DNA from: Xylaria sp. FL1777
Lineage: Eukaryota > Ascomycota > Sordariomycetes > Xylariales > Xylariaceae
Direction of reading: 5' to 3'
Length of the DNA stretch: 31,631 nucleotides
Assembly (NCBI GenBank): GCA_022578965.1
Contig: MU400853.1
Coordinates: forward strand, 1-31,631
Position numbers and translations under genes: made by a program. The notes under the pieces were generated by a model. The model was not told where the DNA came from and made no database searches. It was given only the letters and a program-made list of their open reading frames with translations. Shown piece after piece: positions 20,446-31,631 of the stretch. How positions within the stretch are numbered: position 1 is the stretch's first letter; each line of letters opens with the position of its first letter.

Positions 20446-22178
20446 ATTATATAACTTTAGCTTTAACTAGCAAAAAAAAAAGTGCAAAATATATATAAAA
20501 ATATTAAGCTGCTTTAAAAGCTACTTTTATGCTAATTTTATAATATTATTTCTTTTTTTTTAAAATTGTTATTTTAACAATTTTTCGTAAGTATTTTTTT
20601 TTCTTTTTTTTTTTATATGTTATAATATTAAAACATATTAAAAAAACTAACTGCTTATTTAAAACAAAGCAAAAATTTATTTTTGCTTTTTTTATTAATT
20701 TTATTAGCTATAAAGTTATGCTTTGCTTTTGCTACTTTAATTAGTTATTAATATATAAAATAACAAATAATATGTTTTATTGTTTTAAATATATATATGT
20801 TAATTGCTTTTATAATAAATTAAAAGTTTTAATTAACTTAATTAATAATATAGTTTTTAAATATTATTGTTTTAAAAAAAAAAAAAGCAAACAAAACAAC
20901 AATTATTTTTAGTTTAAAAAAAATTAAAACAAGCTTAAAATAGCTTTAATTTTATTTTAAGCAAGTTAGCTTAGCTTTATATATAAAAACGTTTTTTAAA
21001 AGCAAAAAATATTAAAATAGTTTAATAAAAGCTTTAGTTCTTAAATAAACTAAACAAAATAAAACGTATTAAAAAAAAACAAAAAGCACTAATAAAAAAG
21101 CAAAAATAATAAAAAAAGCAAACTAAAATAACATAAGCTACTTTATTTAAGTTTAATTAAGATTTTTTAAGCGTTTTTTTTAAAGTTAACTTTTTTTTTT
21201 TAGTTTTAAACAGTTAAAATATTAGCAATAAAACTAATTTATAATTACTTTAGTAGTTTTTAAATATTTTTTAAGTTTTTAAGTATTATTAGCATATAAA
21301 TATTTTTTTTATTTAATAAAATACTTTAGGTTTTTGTTATTTTAATAAAAATTTAATATATTTTTAACTTTATAAACGTTTTAATTTGTTTTTATTTTTA
21401 GTTATGTTTTAATAAATATTTTAATAAATGCTAGTTTTAATAAAAAAATATAAAAAATAAAATAAATTTATATATTCTTTAGTAATAATAATTTATAATT
21501 AGTAAATAAAATAACTTCTTTAATTTTAAAAAAGCTAAGTTTTTTAAATTTTAATTTATTGCTTAGTTGTTTTGTTTTAATTTAAAAAATATTAATGTTT
21601 GCATTTTATTTTTGTTATAGCAAATAAACCTTATTTTCTTTTTTAAAGATTAGTTTTTTAGTTTGTTTTTTATTATAGTATACTAATATTTATTGTTATA
21701 AAAACTACAAATATAATTATAGTTTAGCTTATAGCGTTTTAATTTTTATTATAATAGTTTTTGCTTAAAGTATTATAATTAAAATAATAAATGTTTTTAT
21801 TAAAGTTTTTTTTTGTTTTTTAGTAGTTATTTACTATTTATAAATAGCTTTATACAAAAATATATTTATGTTTTTGTTTATTAATATATTATATAAAATT
21901 TATACTATTAATAATAGTTTTACTTAATTATTTTATTAGTAATTAATATAACTTTATAAATATTGTTTTAATATTTAGTTTAGTTTTTTTGTTTATTTAT
22001 TTATTTATAAGTAATAAATAATTAAAAACTTTAATTTAATACTAATAAGTTTAAAAAAGCTAGTTTTAAACTTAAAAGTAAATAATTTATTTTAGTTTAA
22101 AATAATCTTTTTTAATAGCTTATATTTATTTAAATATTAGCATATAAAAGCATATATAAGTTATTTAACTATTATATT

Positions 22179-23633
22179 TTCTTTAAATAATAAAAAGTAA
22201 GCATACTTAGTAAATCTATTAATAATAACTTATATTTTATTATATTATACTTTTATAACTAAATTAATTAATAAAAGTAATGCTATAATAAAATCTTAAG
22301 CAATAATATGTTATATTTATTTAAATATTTATATAAGTTATAGTAATTTATAAAGCTTATATTAAACTACTTTAGCTTTATTATAAATATTATATTTTTT
22401 TATAATAAATTTAACTATATTTTATAGTTTTAAAAAATTGTACTTTTTTTATAATTGTTAAACTATTTTTGTTGTTTTTTAATATTTATATAATAAGTAT
22501 TTATAAAATTTTTTAATAAACTTATTTTGTAAAAATTTTAATAAATAGATTTTATATTTATATATTAGCTTATTACTTTTTAATTTTTTATGTTTTTATA
22601 GTTATGCTAACTTTTTTAAGTTATAAGCTTATTATAACTATATATTTATAAGATTTTTAAGTATAATTTTAATTTTTAAGCTTTTATTTTTTTAAAGATA
22701 TAACATTTAAATGTTTTTTTTTAAAACTTTAAATCCTTTTTGATTTTATTAGCTTAGTATATTTGCTTAAATGTTTTTTTTTCTTTTAATATAATATATT
22801 TTAAAGTTAAATTTAAAAAAAAAAACCATTTAATTTTTATATTGTTTAATAATCTTTTAAATAGTTATAAATTTTGTTAAGTTTTAATAATTTAAATAAA
22901 TTTTAATTAGCTTTATAGTTTTTATAAAAAATAGTTCTTATTTTTTAAATGCTATAATAATTACAAGTAATTTTTTGTTATATATAAAGTATTATAATGC
23001 TACGTTTTATAATGCTTTAAAATAATAAGCTACTAAGTATTATTTTTTGTTATTTTTTAGTTATTTTAAAACTTTTATAATTATACTATTTAAAGCATTT
23101 GTTTTTAGCTTTTTCTTTTTTTATAGATTAAGTAATTTAACTATAAGATTAAAAATAACTTTTAGTTTTAGTTCTTTAAAAGCTTTTCGAGCTTTCTTTA
23201 AAATTAAAAAGGATTTTTTTTTGTATTTTTTTTTTGTATACTTTATAAAGTAAAATGCTATTTTTTTAAAGTTTTAAATTAATATTTAAACATAGTTTAA
23301 AAATCTTAATGCTTGTTATATATTTATAATAATAGCTAAATTAAATATTTTCTAGTTTTATATTATATTAATTTTTAATTATTAAATTTATATTTATTTT
23401 AAAATAATTATAAATTTTAAAAAGTTAATTTTTTATATATGCTATATATACTTTTTTGTGTTAAATTATAATTTTGCTTATTTAAGTGTTTTTAACATTT
23501 AAGTTATATATTTTTTGTATTTTTTTAGTGTTTTAAAGTAAATTAAAATATTATTTAAATAAATAAACATAAACTTATTTAAAAACTTCTATAAAATTAT
23601 TATTATTATATATTAAAAGCTAGCTAATATGTT
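22179..23633 (-). pseudogene. Gypsy pol remnant, copy 1: reverse transcriptase and integrase
   Basis: Minus strand. At 23633-23517 the frame reads NILASF*, then YLNNILIYFKTLKKY: the NAPASFQ and YLDDILIYS motifs of Gypsy reverse transcriptase with both catalytic Asp changed to Asn (GAT to AAT). At 22295-22179 it reads DFIIAL, then after two stops VIINRFTKYAYFLLFKE, matching the integrase core around DFI and VVVDRxTK. The stops sit where Gln or Trp codons are expected. The order RT then integrase along the minus strand is that of Ty3/Gypsy, not Copia. RNase H must lie between but I could not read it. Gag and protease are expected at about 24.5-27 kb and are not recognisable. Confidence 0.85.
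23047..23253 (+). other. Chance open frame, antisense to pol
   Basis: 68 codons of mainly Phe, Lys, Ile and Leu. It lies on the non-coding strand between the pol motifs and reflects T-rich composition. Not a gene. Confidence 0.8.
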
Positions 23634-26600
23634 TTATAGTTTTTATAGCATAATTATATACTTATATAGTTTATATACTATTTATATAGCAGTTTTTTAT
23701 TTTTTTTTTTAGCTATTTTAATAATATAATATTTATTTAAAATATTAACTGCTATAAACTATTTTATTTAGCTAATATTTTTTTTTATAATTATTAATAA
23801 AATAAAAGAATATTTATTTATAATAGTAATTACGTTTAATAATTAATAATTAATTACTACTTATTATATTAGTTTTTTTTTTTTATTAATTAGTTGTTTT
23901 TTATTTTTTATTTTAAATATTAGCACTATAAAATATTTAATAAATAACTAAGATTTTTTTAAGAATTTTTTTGCTAGGTTTTTTTAAATGTATTTTTATA
24001 AAACATTTGTTTTATTTAAGCTTATATAATATACTTAATAAAGCTTTAGTTAATATTTCTTTTTAATAAAAATGTAATAATTTTATAAGCTATATTTAAA
24101 AAGTTTTTTTTTTTTTTTTTTTTTAAATAGTTTATAAAATTTATAATATACTTTTAATATTTTATTCAAGATTTTTTTTGCAATTTTTCTGATTTTTTTG
24201 CTTTATTTTTTACTTTTTTAATTAATAGTTTTTACTTTTTATTAAATTAAAAAGTTGCTAGTTTTTAGCTATAATATTCTTAAAATAATATTATAATTAA
24301 ATATATTAGCAATATTTAATATAATTTGTTTTTTATGTTTTTATATAAATATATTAAAAAGTTTAGTTTTTTTAAGTATATAACTGTTATTATAGCTAAA
24401 AATATTTTTATTAAATTTTTTAATCTTTTAAGATTTTTATTTATATTTTTAAGAAATTTTATTTTGTTTTGCTACTTTAAGTAAAATTATATTAGCTTAT
24501 ATTTTTAAATTAATTAAAGTGTTATATTTTTTTTTTTAATATATAAGTTTAACTTTAAATTAGTTTTATTAATTATTGCATTAAACTTTATGTAAAGCTT
24601 TAGTTTTTTTAGTTATTTGCTGCTTTTTTAGCAAGTATTTATTTTGTTTTTTAATTTTTTTTTATAAAATGTTTAAATGCTTATTTTATTTTGTACTTTA
24701 AATGTTATTACGCTTTGTTTTGTTTTTACTTTTAATTAAGCTTTAAATTGCAGTTTTTAAGCTTTTTTACTTTTAATAACTATTTTTTAATATAACTATG
24801 CTTTAATTAGCTAGTAATATTTATAGTAGTTATTTTTACATTTTTTTAAAATAATGTTATAAATATAATTAAAATTTTTTTTAAACGTTATAAATCTTTA
24901 TAAATCTTTATAATAAATTATAGTTATAACTAATTATTTTAATTTATAAAAGTTCTATATTTTTATTTTTATAATTTGTTTAAAAAACTAATTATTTTTT
25001 AGTTTATTAAATAAATATTAATAGCAATAATATATTATATAGCAATTTTATAATACTTTATTATATTTTAAATTTTTTAAGCATAAAATATTATTATTAT
25101 TTTTTATTATAGTTTTATTATAGTAATAACTTTTAATAATTAGTTAAATTGCTAGCTTTAGTTTTTAAAACATATTAGTTTTTATGCTAACTATTAATGC
25201 TTTTTTGTTTTATTATATTTAAAGCAGTTTAAGCTATAAAAATACTTCGTTTATTTTTATTAGTTCTTTTTTTATAATATTTTTTATAGCTTTTAATTTT
25301 ATTTGTTTTTATTTTAAAGTTTTATAAGTTTTATTTCTTTAAGTTTATTTAATAATTAAATGTTTTAATAGTTTATAATTAGTTTAATAATTATATTATT
25401 TATAGTTATAATTTTGTTTTTTTAAATATAATTTTTTTTTAAGCTACATTTTAAGCTTTAATAATTTAAAGTTTTTATAGTTTTATAAATTTGTTAATTA
25501 TATTAACTTACTACTTTTTATTATTTGTTACTTTTAATTAAACTATTTTTTTAAGTTATATACTAAATAACTTTAATTGTTTATATAATAAATACATTTT
25601 TTTATAATTTATTTTAATAACTATAAAGCTTTTAAATAATATTTATATGTTTGTTTATTTTAACTTATATAAATAAAACATTTAAATTTATTTAATATAA
25701 TATTTTTATTTTAACTTAAAACAATAATTTTATATTTTTGCTTTAAAAATATATTTTTTAAATTGCTTTATTATTTTTTGTTATTTTAAACTTTTATAAT
25801 TTATACTTTTTTTTTAAGTTAAAAAATCTTTTTTTTTTTATAGCTTTTTTTTTTGTTTTTTTTTTTAAATTAGCATTATTTTTAAAAGTGTTTTTTTTTT
25901 CTATAATTATAATATTTAACTTTAAACATATTTTAGAATTATTATTTTTAAACTTTATTAATTTGCTTAGATTTTTATTTAATACTTTTTTAAATATTTT
26001 TTTTTTGTTTTTTTTAGTTCTTTTAGTTTTAAAATACTAATTAAATAATTATTAATTAATTATAATAACTATATTAATATATATATTAATTTTTGCTAGT
26101 TTATTTATTTTATATAGTTTGTTTTAAACTTAAGTTTTAAGTTTATTATAAAATAAATAAAATAATGCAAGCTTAAGTAATTTTAAAATTATTGCTAATT
26201 ATTTAAATTTTATAGCATAATTTATTGCTACTTTTATTTATTTTAAGCAATAAAGTATTTTTTTTGTATATTTTACTTTTTAAATATTTTTAAATAATGC
26301 TTTTATTTAATTTTTAAACTTAACGTAGTTTTTAAAAATTTTTTTTGTTTTTAGCTTAAAGTTAATTAACTTGTTAGCTTTTAAAAAATCTTTTAAAATA
26401 AATTAAAACTATTTTAGTATTTTTTTTAATAAAAATTATAAAATAATTATTATTTTTTAATCTTTTTTTATAATAGTAATAAAATGCTATTTTAAATAAA
26501 GTTTAATATAAATTAAAAAAGCTTTTATATTTGTAAATTTATTATAAAGCTTTAAAGCAATAAGTTTAAAACTTTTAATGTTTAGCATTTTTAATATTAT

Positions 26601-27256
26601 AAATAATCTTAATAATAAAAGCAATAATAATAATAAAAAGTTAGGTTTTTTATTTTAAATTATTACTTTAGGTATAATAATAATAAAAATAAGCATTAAA
26701 TTTACTAATAGTAGTATTAATATTAGTTATAATATAATTACTTATTTAAAGCTTTAATTTATTATTATAATAGCAGTTATTATTGCTGCTTTAATTATTA
26801 TAATTAATATTTATGCTAGTTTAAAAGTTATAACGCTTAGTATTTAAGTTATTCTTTAAATTAAAGCAACTAGTTTGCTTTATAGTATTAGCGTTAGCAT
26901 TAATTTTTTTTTACTATTACTATTTAATTTTTTTTTTTTTATTATTGTTTTTTTTTTAATAAAAGTAGCTAATAAAAATACTAAAGTTTATTATTTTAAT
27001 ATATTATTAGTTTTAAAAGTTTTTAAAATTTTTAAACTTAATTTTTAACTTTTTGTTTTTAGTAGTATAACTTAAATTTAGTTTTATTAGTTATTAAGTA
27101 AAGTTTATTTATATAATGCTATTTAGCATTTTTATCTTTTAAATATCTTTTTAATATATTTTTAAAAGTTTATTTTATATATTATTTATTATTTAACTTT
27201 TTATATTAATATTCGTTTTTATATATTAAGTTTTATTAATTAAAGAGCTATTAAAA

Positions 27257-27502
27257 TATAATAAACTTGTTATATATTAATATAATAGGTTTACTTTTAA
27301 AGTCTTAATTTATAAATAATAATAAGATCCTTAATAATAGTTTATTAAAAAGGTTTTTGGAGTACTTTTATTACTATGCATTAATAGAGGTTTTAAAGGA
27401 TTAAAAGTAATAAATATATTAATGCTTAGCAGTTATAAAAAATTAATAGCTAAAGAGCTAAAAACTAAATAAATAACTAAATATAAAAAGTGCATAATTA
27501 TA
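27257..27502 (-). repeat. LTR of copy 1 (5' LTR), RIPed
   Basis: 246 bp aligned end to end with the LTR at 20052. It begins TATAATAAAC, the exact transition-mutated form of TGTAACGGAC, and ends ...CATAATTATA. Confidence 0.85.
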
Positions 27503-27503
27503 T

Positions 27504-27750
27504 TATAATAAACCTGTTATACATTAATATAACAGGTTTACTTTTAAGGTCTTAATTTGCAAGTAATAATAAAATCTTTAACAATAGTTCATTAAAGAGG
27601 TTTTTAGAGTACTTTTATTACTATGTATTAATAAAGGTCTTAAAGGATTAAAAGTAATAAATATATTAGTGCTTAGCAATTATAAAAAAATTAATAGCTA
27701 AAAAGCTAAAAACTAAGTAAATAACTAAATATAAAAAATGCATAATTATA
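27504..27750 (-). repeat. LTR of copy 2 (3' LTR), RIPed
   Basis: 247 bp, beginning TATAATAAACC one base after the previous LTR ends. It carries its own set of transitions, so it was mutated independently of the neighbouring LTR. Confidence 0.85.
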
Positions 27751-27821
27751 TAAACAAAAAAAACAGTAGTAGTAATTTATAAATGTTGCTTTTTTTAATA
27801 AACTTAATGCTATATTGTTTT

Positions 27822-27900
27822 AAGTTTAAAGCTTAATAAACTTAACGCTTAAATTTATTAAGTTTAAAGCTTAATAAACTTAATGCTTAAATTTATTAAG
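27822..27900. repeat. 38-bp tandem repeat inside copy 2
   Basis: Two full units begin at 27822 and 27860 and a third starts at 27898. The unit, aagtttaaagcttaataaac plus a further 18 bp, contains TTAAT/ATTAA-type inverted parts. It occupies the place where copy 1 has the 26-bp repeat. Confidence 0.75.
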
Positions 27901-29640
27901 TTTATGTATTAAACCCTTATAGTAGTTTAAATATATATTTTTTTAACAAATAAAACTTTTTTTATGCATGCCTTTTTTATACTTAGCTTTTAACTGGCTT
28001 AATTAACCTATTTTATAACATTATTTTTTTTTTTGTAATTGTTGTTCTAATAATTCTATATTTCCTTTTTTGTAAGTTTTTTTCTTTTATTTTCTGTTTT
28101 TTATTTTTTGCGCTTATTATGTTTAGTAAGGTTTTTAAAAAACCTTGCTTATTATGTTTTAAACAAAAAGCTTAATAAAACTTTGCTTTGCTTTTTTTTA
28201 TTAAACTAAAATTAATTAAAATAGCTTTATGCTTTTGTTGCAATTGTTATAGCATAAAATGTTTAATGTTAAAATTTAACTCCGATTAATATATTAAATG
28301 TATTATAGCTAAATAAGCAAATTATAATACTAAAGGTTTGTTTTTAAAGCAAATATAACAGCTTATTTTTTAGCACAAAAAGCTAAAAAATAAATTAAAC
28401 TTGCTAATAAAAAAGCATAAAAAAATAAGTATAAAAATTTATTGTTTTAAGCAATAAAAAAAATTATAGCAAAAAAAAATAGCTATTATTATAGCTTATA
28501 ATTTAAGTAGTTTAAAAAAGCTTAAGCAAATTAAAACAAAAAAGCGCTATATAGCTAAAAAATAAAAATAGCGCGTTAAAGCAGTATAGCTATTGCTAAT
28601 TATTTTTTTAAAATTTAATTAAAACGCATTAAATGCTTTATTTAAAGTTAATTTTTTTTTTCTAGCTTTAGCTAGTTAAAGTATTAATAATAAAACTAGT
28701 TTATAATTATTTTAGCAGTTTTTAAATGTTTTTTAGGTTTTTAAGTATTGTTAGCATATAAGTATTTTTTTTATTTAATAAAATATTTAATATTATTATT
28801 GTTTTAATAAAAATCTAGTATATTTTTAACTTTATAAATGTTTTAATTTGTTTTTATTTTTAGTTATGTTTTAATAAATGTTTTAATAAATACTAGTTTT
28901 AATAAAAAAATATAAAAAACAAAGTAAATTTATATGTTTTTTAGTAATAATAGTTTATAGTTAATAAGTAAAATAATTTTTTTAATTTTAAAAAAGCTAA
29001 ATTTTTTAAATTTTAATTTATTGCTTAGTTGTTTTGTTTTAATTTAAAAAATATTAATGTTTACATTTTGTTTTTGTTATAGCAAATAAACTTTGTTTTT
29101 TTTTTTAAAAGTTAGTTTTTTAGTTTGTTTTTTGTTATAATATACTAACATTTATTGTTATAAAAATTAAAAGCATAATTATAGTTTAGCTTATAGCGTT
29201 TTAATTTTTGTTATAATAGTTTTTGCTTAAAATACTATAGTTAAAATAGCAAATATTTTTATTAATGTTTTTTTTTGTTTTTTAATAGTTGCTTGCTATT
29301 TATAAATAGCTTTATATAAAAATATGTTTATATTTTTATTTGTTAATATATTATATAAAATTTATGCTATTAGTAATAGTTTTATTTAATTGTTTTATTA
29401 GTAGTTAATATAACTTTATAAATATTGTTTTAATATTTAGTTTAGTTTTTTTGTTTGTTTATTTGTTTATAAGTAATAAGCAATTAAAAACTTTAGTTTA
29501 ATACTAATAAGTTTAAAAAAACTAGTTTTAAACTTAAAAATAAACAATTTATTTTAGTTTAAAATAATTTTTTTTAATAATTTATGCTTATTTAAATATT
29601 AACGTATAAAAGCATATATAAGTTGTTTAACTATTGCATT

Positions 29641-31095
29641 TTCTTTAAACAATAAAAAATAAGCATACTTAGTAAATCTATTAATAATAATCTATATTTT
29701 ATTATATTATACTTTTATAACTAAATTAATTAATAGAAGTAATATTATAATAAAATTTTAAGCAATAATATATTATGCTTGTTTAAATATTTATATAAGT
29801 TATAGCAGTTTATAAAGCTTATATTAAGCTATTTTAGCTTTGTTATAAATATTGCACTTTTTTATAATAGATTTAACTATGTTTTATAGTTTTAGAAAAT
29901 TGTATTTTTTTTATAATTGTTAGATTATTTTTGTTGCTTTTTAATGTTTATATAATAAATATTCGTAGAATTTTTTAATAAACTTATTTTATAAAAATTT
30001 TAGTAAGTAAACTTTATATTTATATATTAGCTTATTATTTTTTAATTTTTTATGTTTTTATAATTATGTTAACTTTTTTAAATTATAAGCTTATTATAGC
30101 TATATATTTATAAAGTTCTTAAGTATAATTTTAACTTTTAAGCTTTTATTTTTTTAAAAATATAATACTTAAATGTTTTTTTTTAGAACTTTAAATTTTT
30201 TTTAACTTTGTTAATTAAGTATGTTTGCTTAAATGTTTTTTTTTTTTTTAATGTAGTATATTTTAAAGTTAAATTTAAAAAAAAAAACTATTTAATTTTT
30301 ATGTTGTTTAATAATTTTTTGCATAGTTATAAATTTTGTTAAGTTTTAATAATTTAAATAAATTTTAATTAGCTTTGTAATTTTTGTAAAAAATAGTTTT
30401 TATTTTTTAAGTGCTATAATAATTGCAAGCAGTTCTTTGTTATATATAAAGTATTATAATGCTATGTTTTGTAGTGCTTTAAAGTAATAAGCTATTAGGT
30501 GCTATTTTTTATTGTTTTTTAGTTGTTTTAAAACTTTTGTAATTATATTATTTAAAGCATTTATTTTTAGCTTTTTTTTTTTTTATAAATTAAGTAGTTT
30601 AACTATAAAGTTAAAAATAACTTTTAGTTTTAATTTTTTAAAAGCTTTTTAAGCTTTTTTTAAAATTAAAAAAAACTTTCTTTTATATTTTTTTTTTGTA
30701 TATTTTATAAAGTAAAATGCTATTTTTCTAAAGTTTTAAATTAATATTTAAATATAGTTTAAAAATCTTAATGCTTATTATATGTTTATAATAATAGCTA
30801 AGTTAAATATTTTTTAGTTTTATATTATGTTAATTTTTAACTATTAAATCTATATTTGTTTTAAAGTAATTATAAATTTTAAAAAGTTAATTTTTTATAT
30901 ATATTATATATATTTTTTTGTGTTAAGTTATAATTTTGCTTATTTAAGTGTTTTTAATACTTAAATTATATGTTTTTTATGTTTTTTTAGTGTTTTAAAG
31001 TAAATTAAAATATTATTTAAGTAAATAAATATAAATTTGTTTAAAAACTTTTATAGAATTATTATTATTATATGTTAAAAGCTAGCTAATACGTT
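29641..31095 (-). pseudogene. Gypsy pol remnant, copy 2: reverse transcriptase and integrase
   Basis: The same motifs as in copy 1, shifted by 7,462 bp. At 31023-30979 the minus strand reads YLNNILIYFKTLKKH, one residue different from copy 1 (final His for Tyr). Integrase reads IIINRFTKYAYFLLFKE ending at 29641. Catalytic Asp codons are again Asn. The differences between the copies are mostly transitions. Confidence 0.82.
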
Positions 31096-31631
31096 TTGTA
31101 ATTTTTATAGCATAACTATATATTTATATAATTTATGTACTATTTATATAGTAGTTTTTTATTTTTTTTCTTTAGCTATTTTAATAGCATAATATTTATT
31201 TAAAATATTAACTGTTATAAACTATTTTGCTTAATTAATGTTTTTTTTTATAATTACTAGCAAAGTAAAAAAGTATTTATTTGCAATAATAATTATGTTT
31301 AATAATTAATAATTAATTATTACTTGTTATATTGGTTTTTTTTTTTTATTAATTAGTTGTTTTTTATTTTTTATTTTAAGTATTAGCACTATAAAGTATT
31401 TAGTAAATAACTAAAATTCTTTTAAAAATTCTTTTATTAGGTTTTTTTAAATATATTTTTATAAAGCATTTATTTTGTTTAAGTTTATGTAGTATATTTA
31501 ATAAAGCTTTAGTTAACATTTTTTTTTAATAAAAATATAGTAATTTTATAAGCTATATTTAAAAAGTTTTTTTTTTTTTTTTTTTTTTGAATAGTTTTTA
31601 AAAAAAATAAAATAATTTTAGTATTTTGGTT

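Larger units (their letters stand above)
20052..27502 (-). mobile_element. Ty3/Gypsy LTR retrotransposon, copy 1, heavily RIP-mutated
   Basis: About 7.45 kb: LTR (20052-20296), about 7 kb internal, LTR (27257-27502). Coding sense is the minus strand, so 27257-27502 is the 5' LTR. Minus-strand translation still shows reverse transcriptase and integrase motifs in the usual Gypsy order. Base composition is extremely AT-rich, with stop codons in all frames and G-to-A and C-to-T changes against the preserved LTR edge, which is the RIP pattern. The element is dead. The LTR ends read TGTAA...TTATA, consistent with original TGTAA...TTACA. I could not find a clear primer-binding site, polypurine tract or target-site duplication. 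Confidence 0.85.
27504..31631 (-). mobile_element. Ty3/Gypsy LTR retrotransposon, copy 2, RIPed, cut by the window edge
   Basis: Same orientation and family as copy 1. From about 28.65 kb to the end it is collinear with 21.19-24.17 kb at an offset of 7,462 bp (7,463 at the shared poly-T tract, 24104-24124 and 31567-31588). The LTR offset is 7,452, so about 10 bp of net indel lies in the first kilobase. The 5' LTR, gag and protease part lie beyond the window. Confidence 0.85.

Noticed and set aside
20297..27256. AT-rich block as mitochondrial insert or centromere core
   Set aside because: LTR pairs, collinear second copy, Gypsy motifs and C/T, G/A-only differences fit RIPed retrotransposons better. 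A centromere-like setting around it cannot be excluded.

Overview
The window comes from a filamentous ascomycete (Pezizomycotina, most likely Sordariomycetes). The evidence is short 50-135 nt introns with GTATGT/GTGAGT-type donors and CTAAC/CTGAC branch sites, a fungal gene set, and a long AT-rich block carrying the signature of repeat-induced point mutation (RIP). No species can be named from the sequence alone.

Layout. Bases 1-19,555 form a gene-rich block of normal composition. It holds six protein genes that I could reconstruct, splice sites included: a secreted GH89 alpha-N-acetylglucosaminidase (4 exons, -), cytosolic seryl-tRNA synthetase (2 exons, -), ATP-dependent 5-oxoprolinase (2 exons, -), a PXA-PX-nexin-C sorting nexin with membrane segments (single exon, -), a Sub1/PC4 transcriptional coactivator (3 exons, +), and a DUF2235 (Tle1-like alpha/beta hydrolase) protein with a long C-terminal extension (3 exons, -). 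These are mostly unlinked housekeeping functions. I see no biosynthetic cluster, no RNA gene that holds up, and no CRISPR-like array.

Bases 20,052-31,631 are about 11.6 kb of extremely AT-rich DNA with no intact gene. It can be read as two tandem, same-orientation copies of one Ty3/Gypsy LTR retrotransposon, with coding sense on the minus strand. Copy 1 is complete (20,052-27,502, 245-247 bp LTRs). Copy 2 starts at 27,504 and runs off the window. Reverse transcriptase and integrase motifs can still be read on the minus strand in both copies, at a constant offset of 7,462 bp, with Asp-to-Asn changes and stop codons where Gln or Trp would be expected. The outermost LTR keeps about 110 bp of nearly unmutated sequence, so the transition pattern can be read directly against the mutated LTRs.

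Most interesting observations: (1) the seryl-tRNA synthetase intron is 57 nt, a multiple of three, stop-free, and sits inside class II motif 3, so naive ORF calling produces a false 19-residue insertion; (2) two LTRs abut with a single base between them, like a two-LTR cDNA junction; (3) RIP stops abruptly inside the outer LTR; (4) the C residues left in the RIPed block are strikingly often preceded by G; (5) the DUF2235 gene next to this block carries a roughly 500-residue extension I cannot assign. I found no convincing new multi-gene system.
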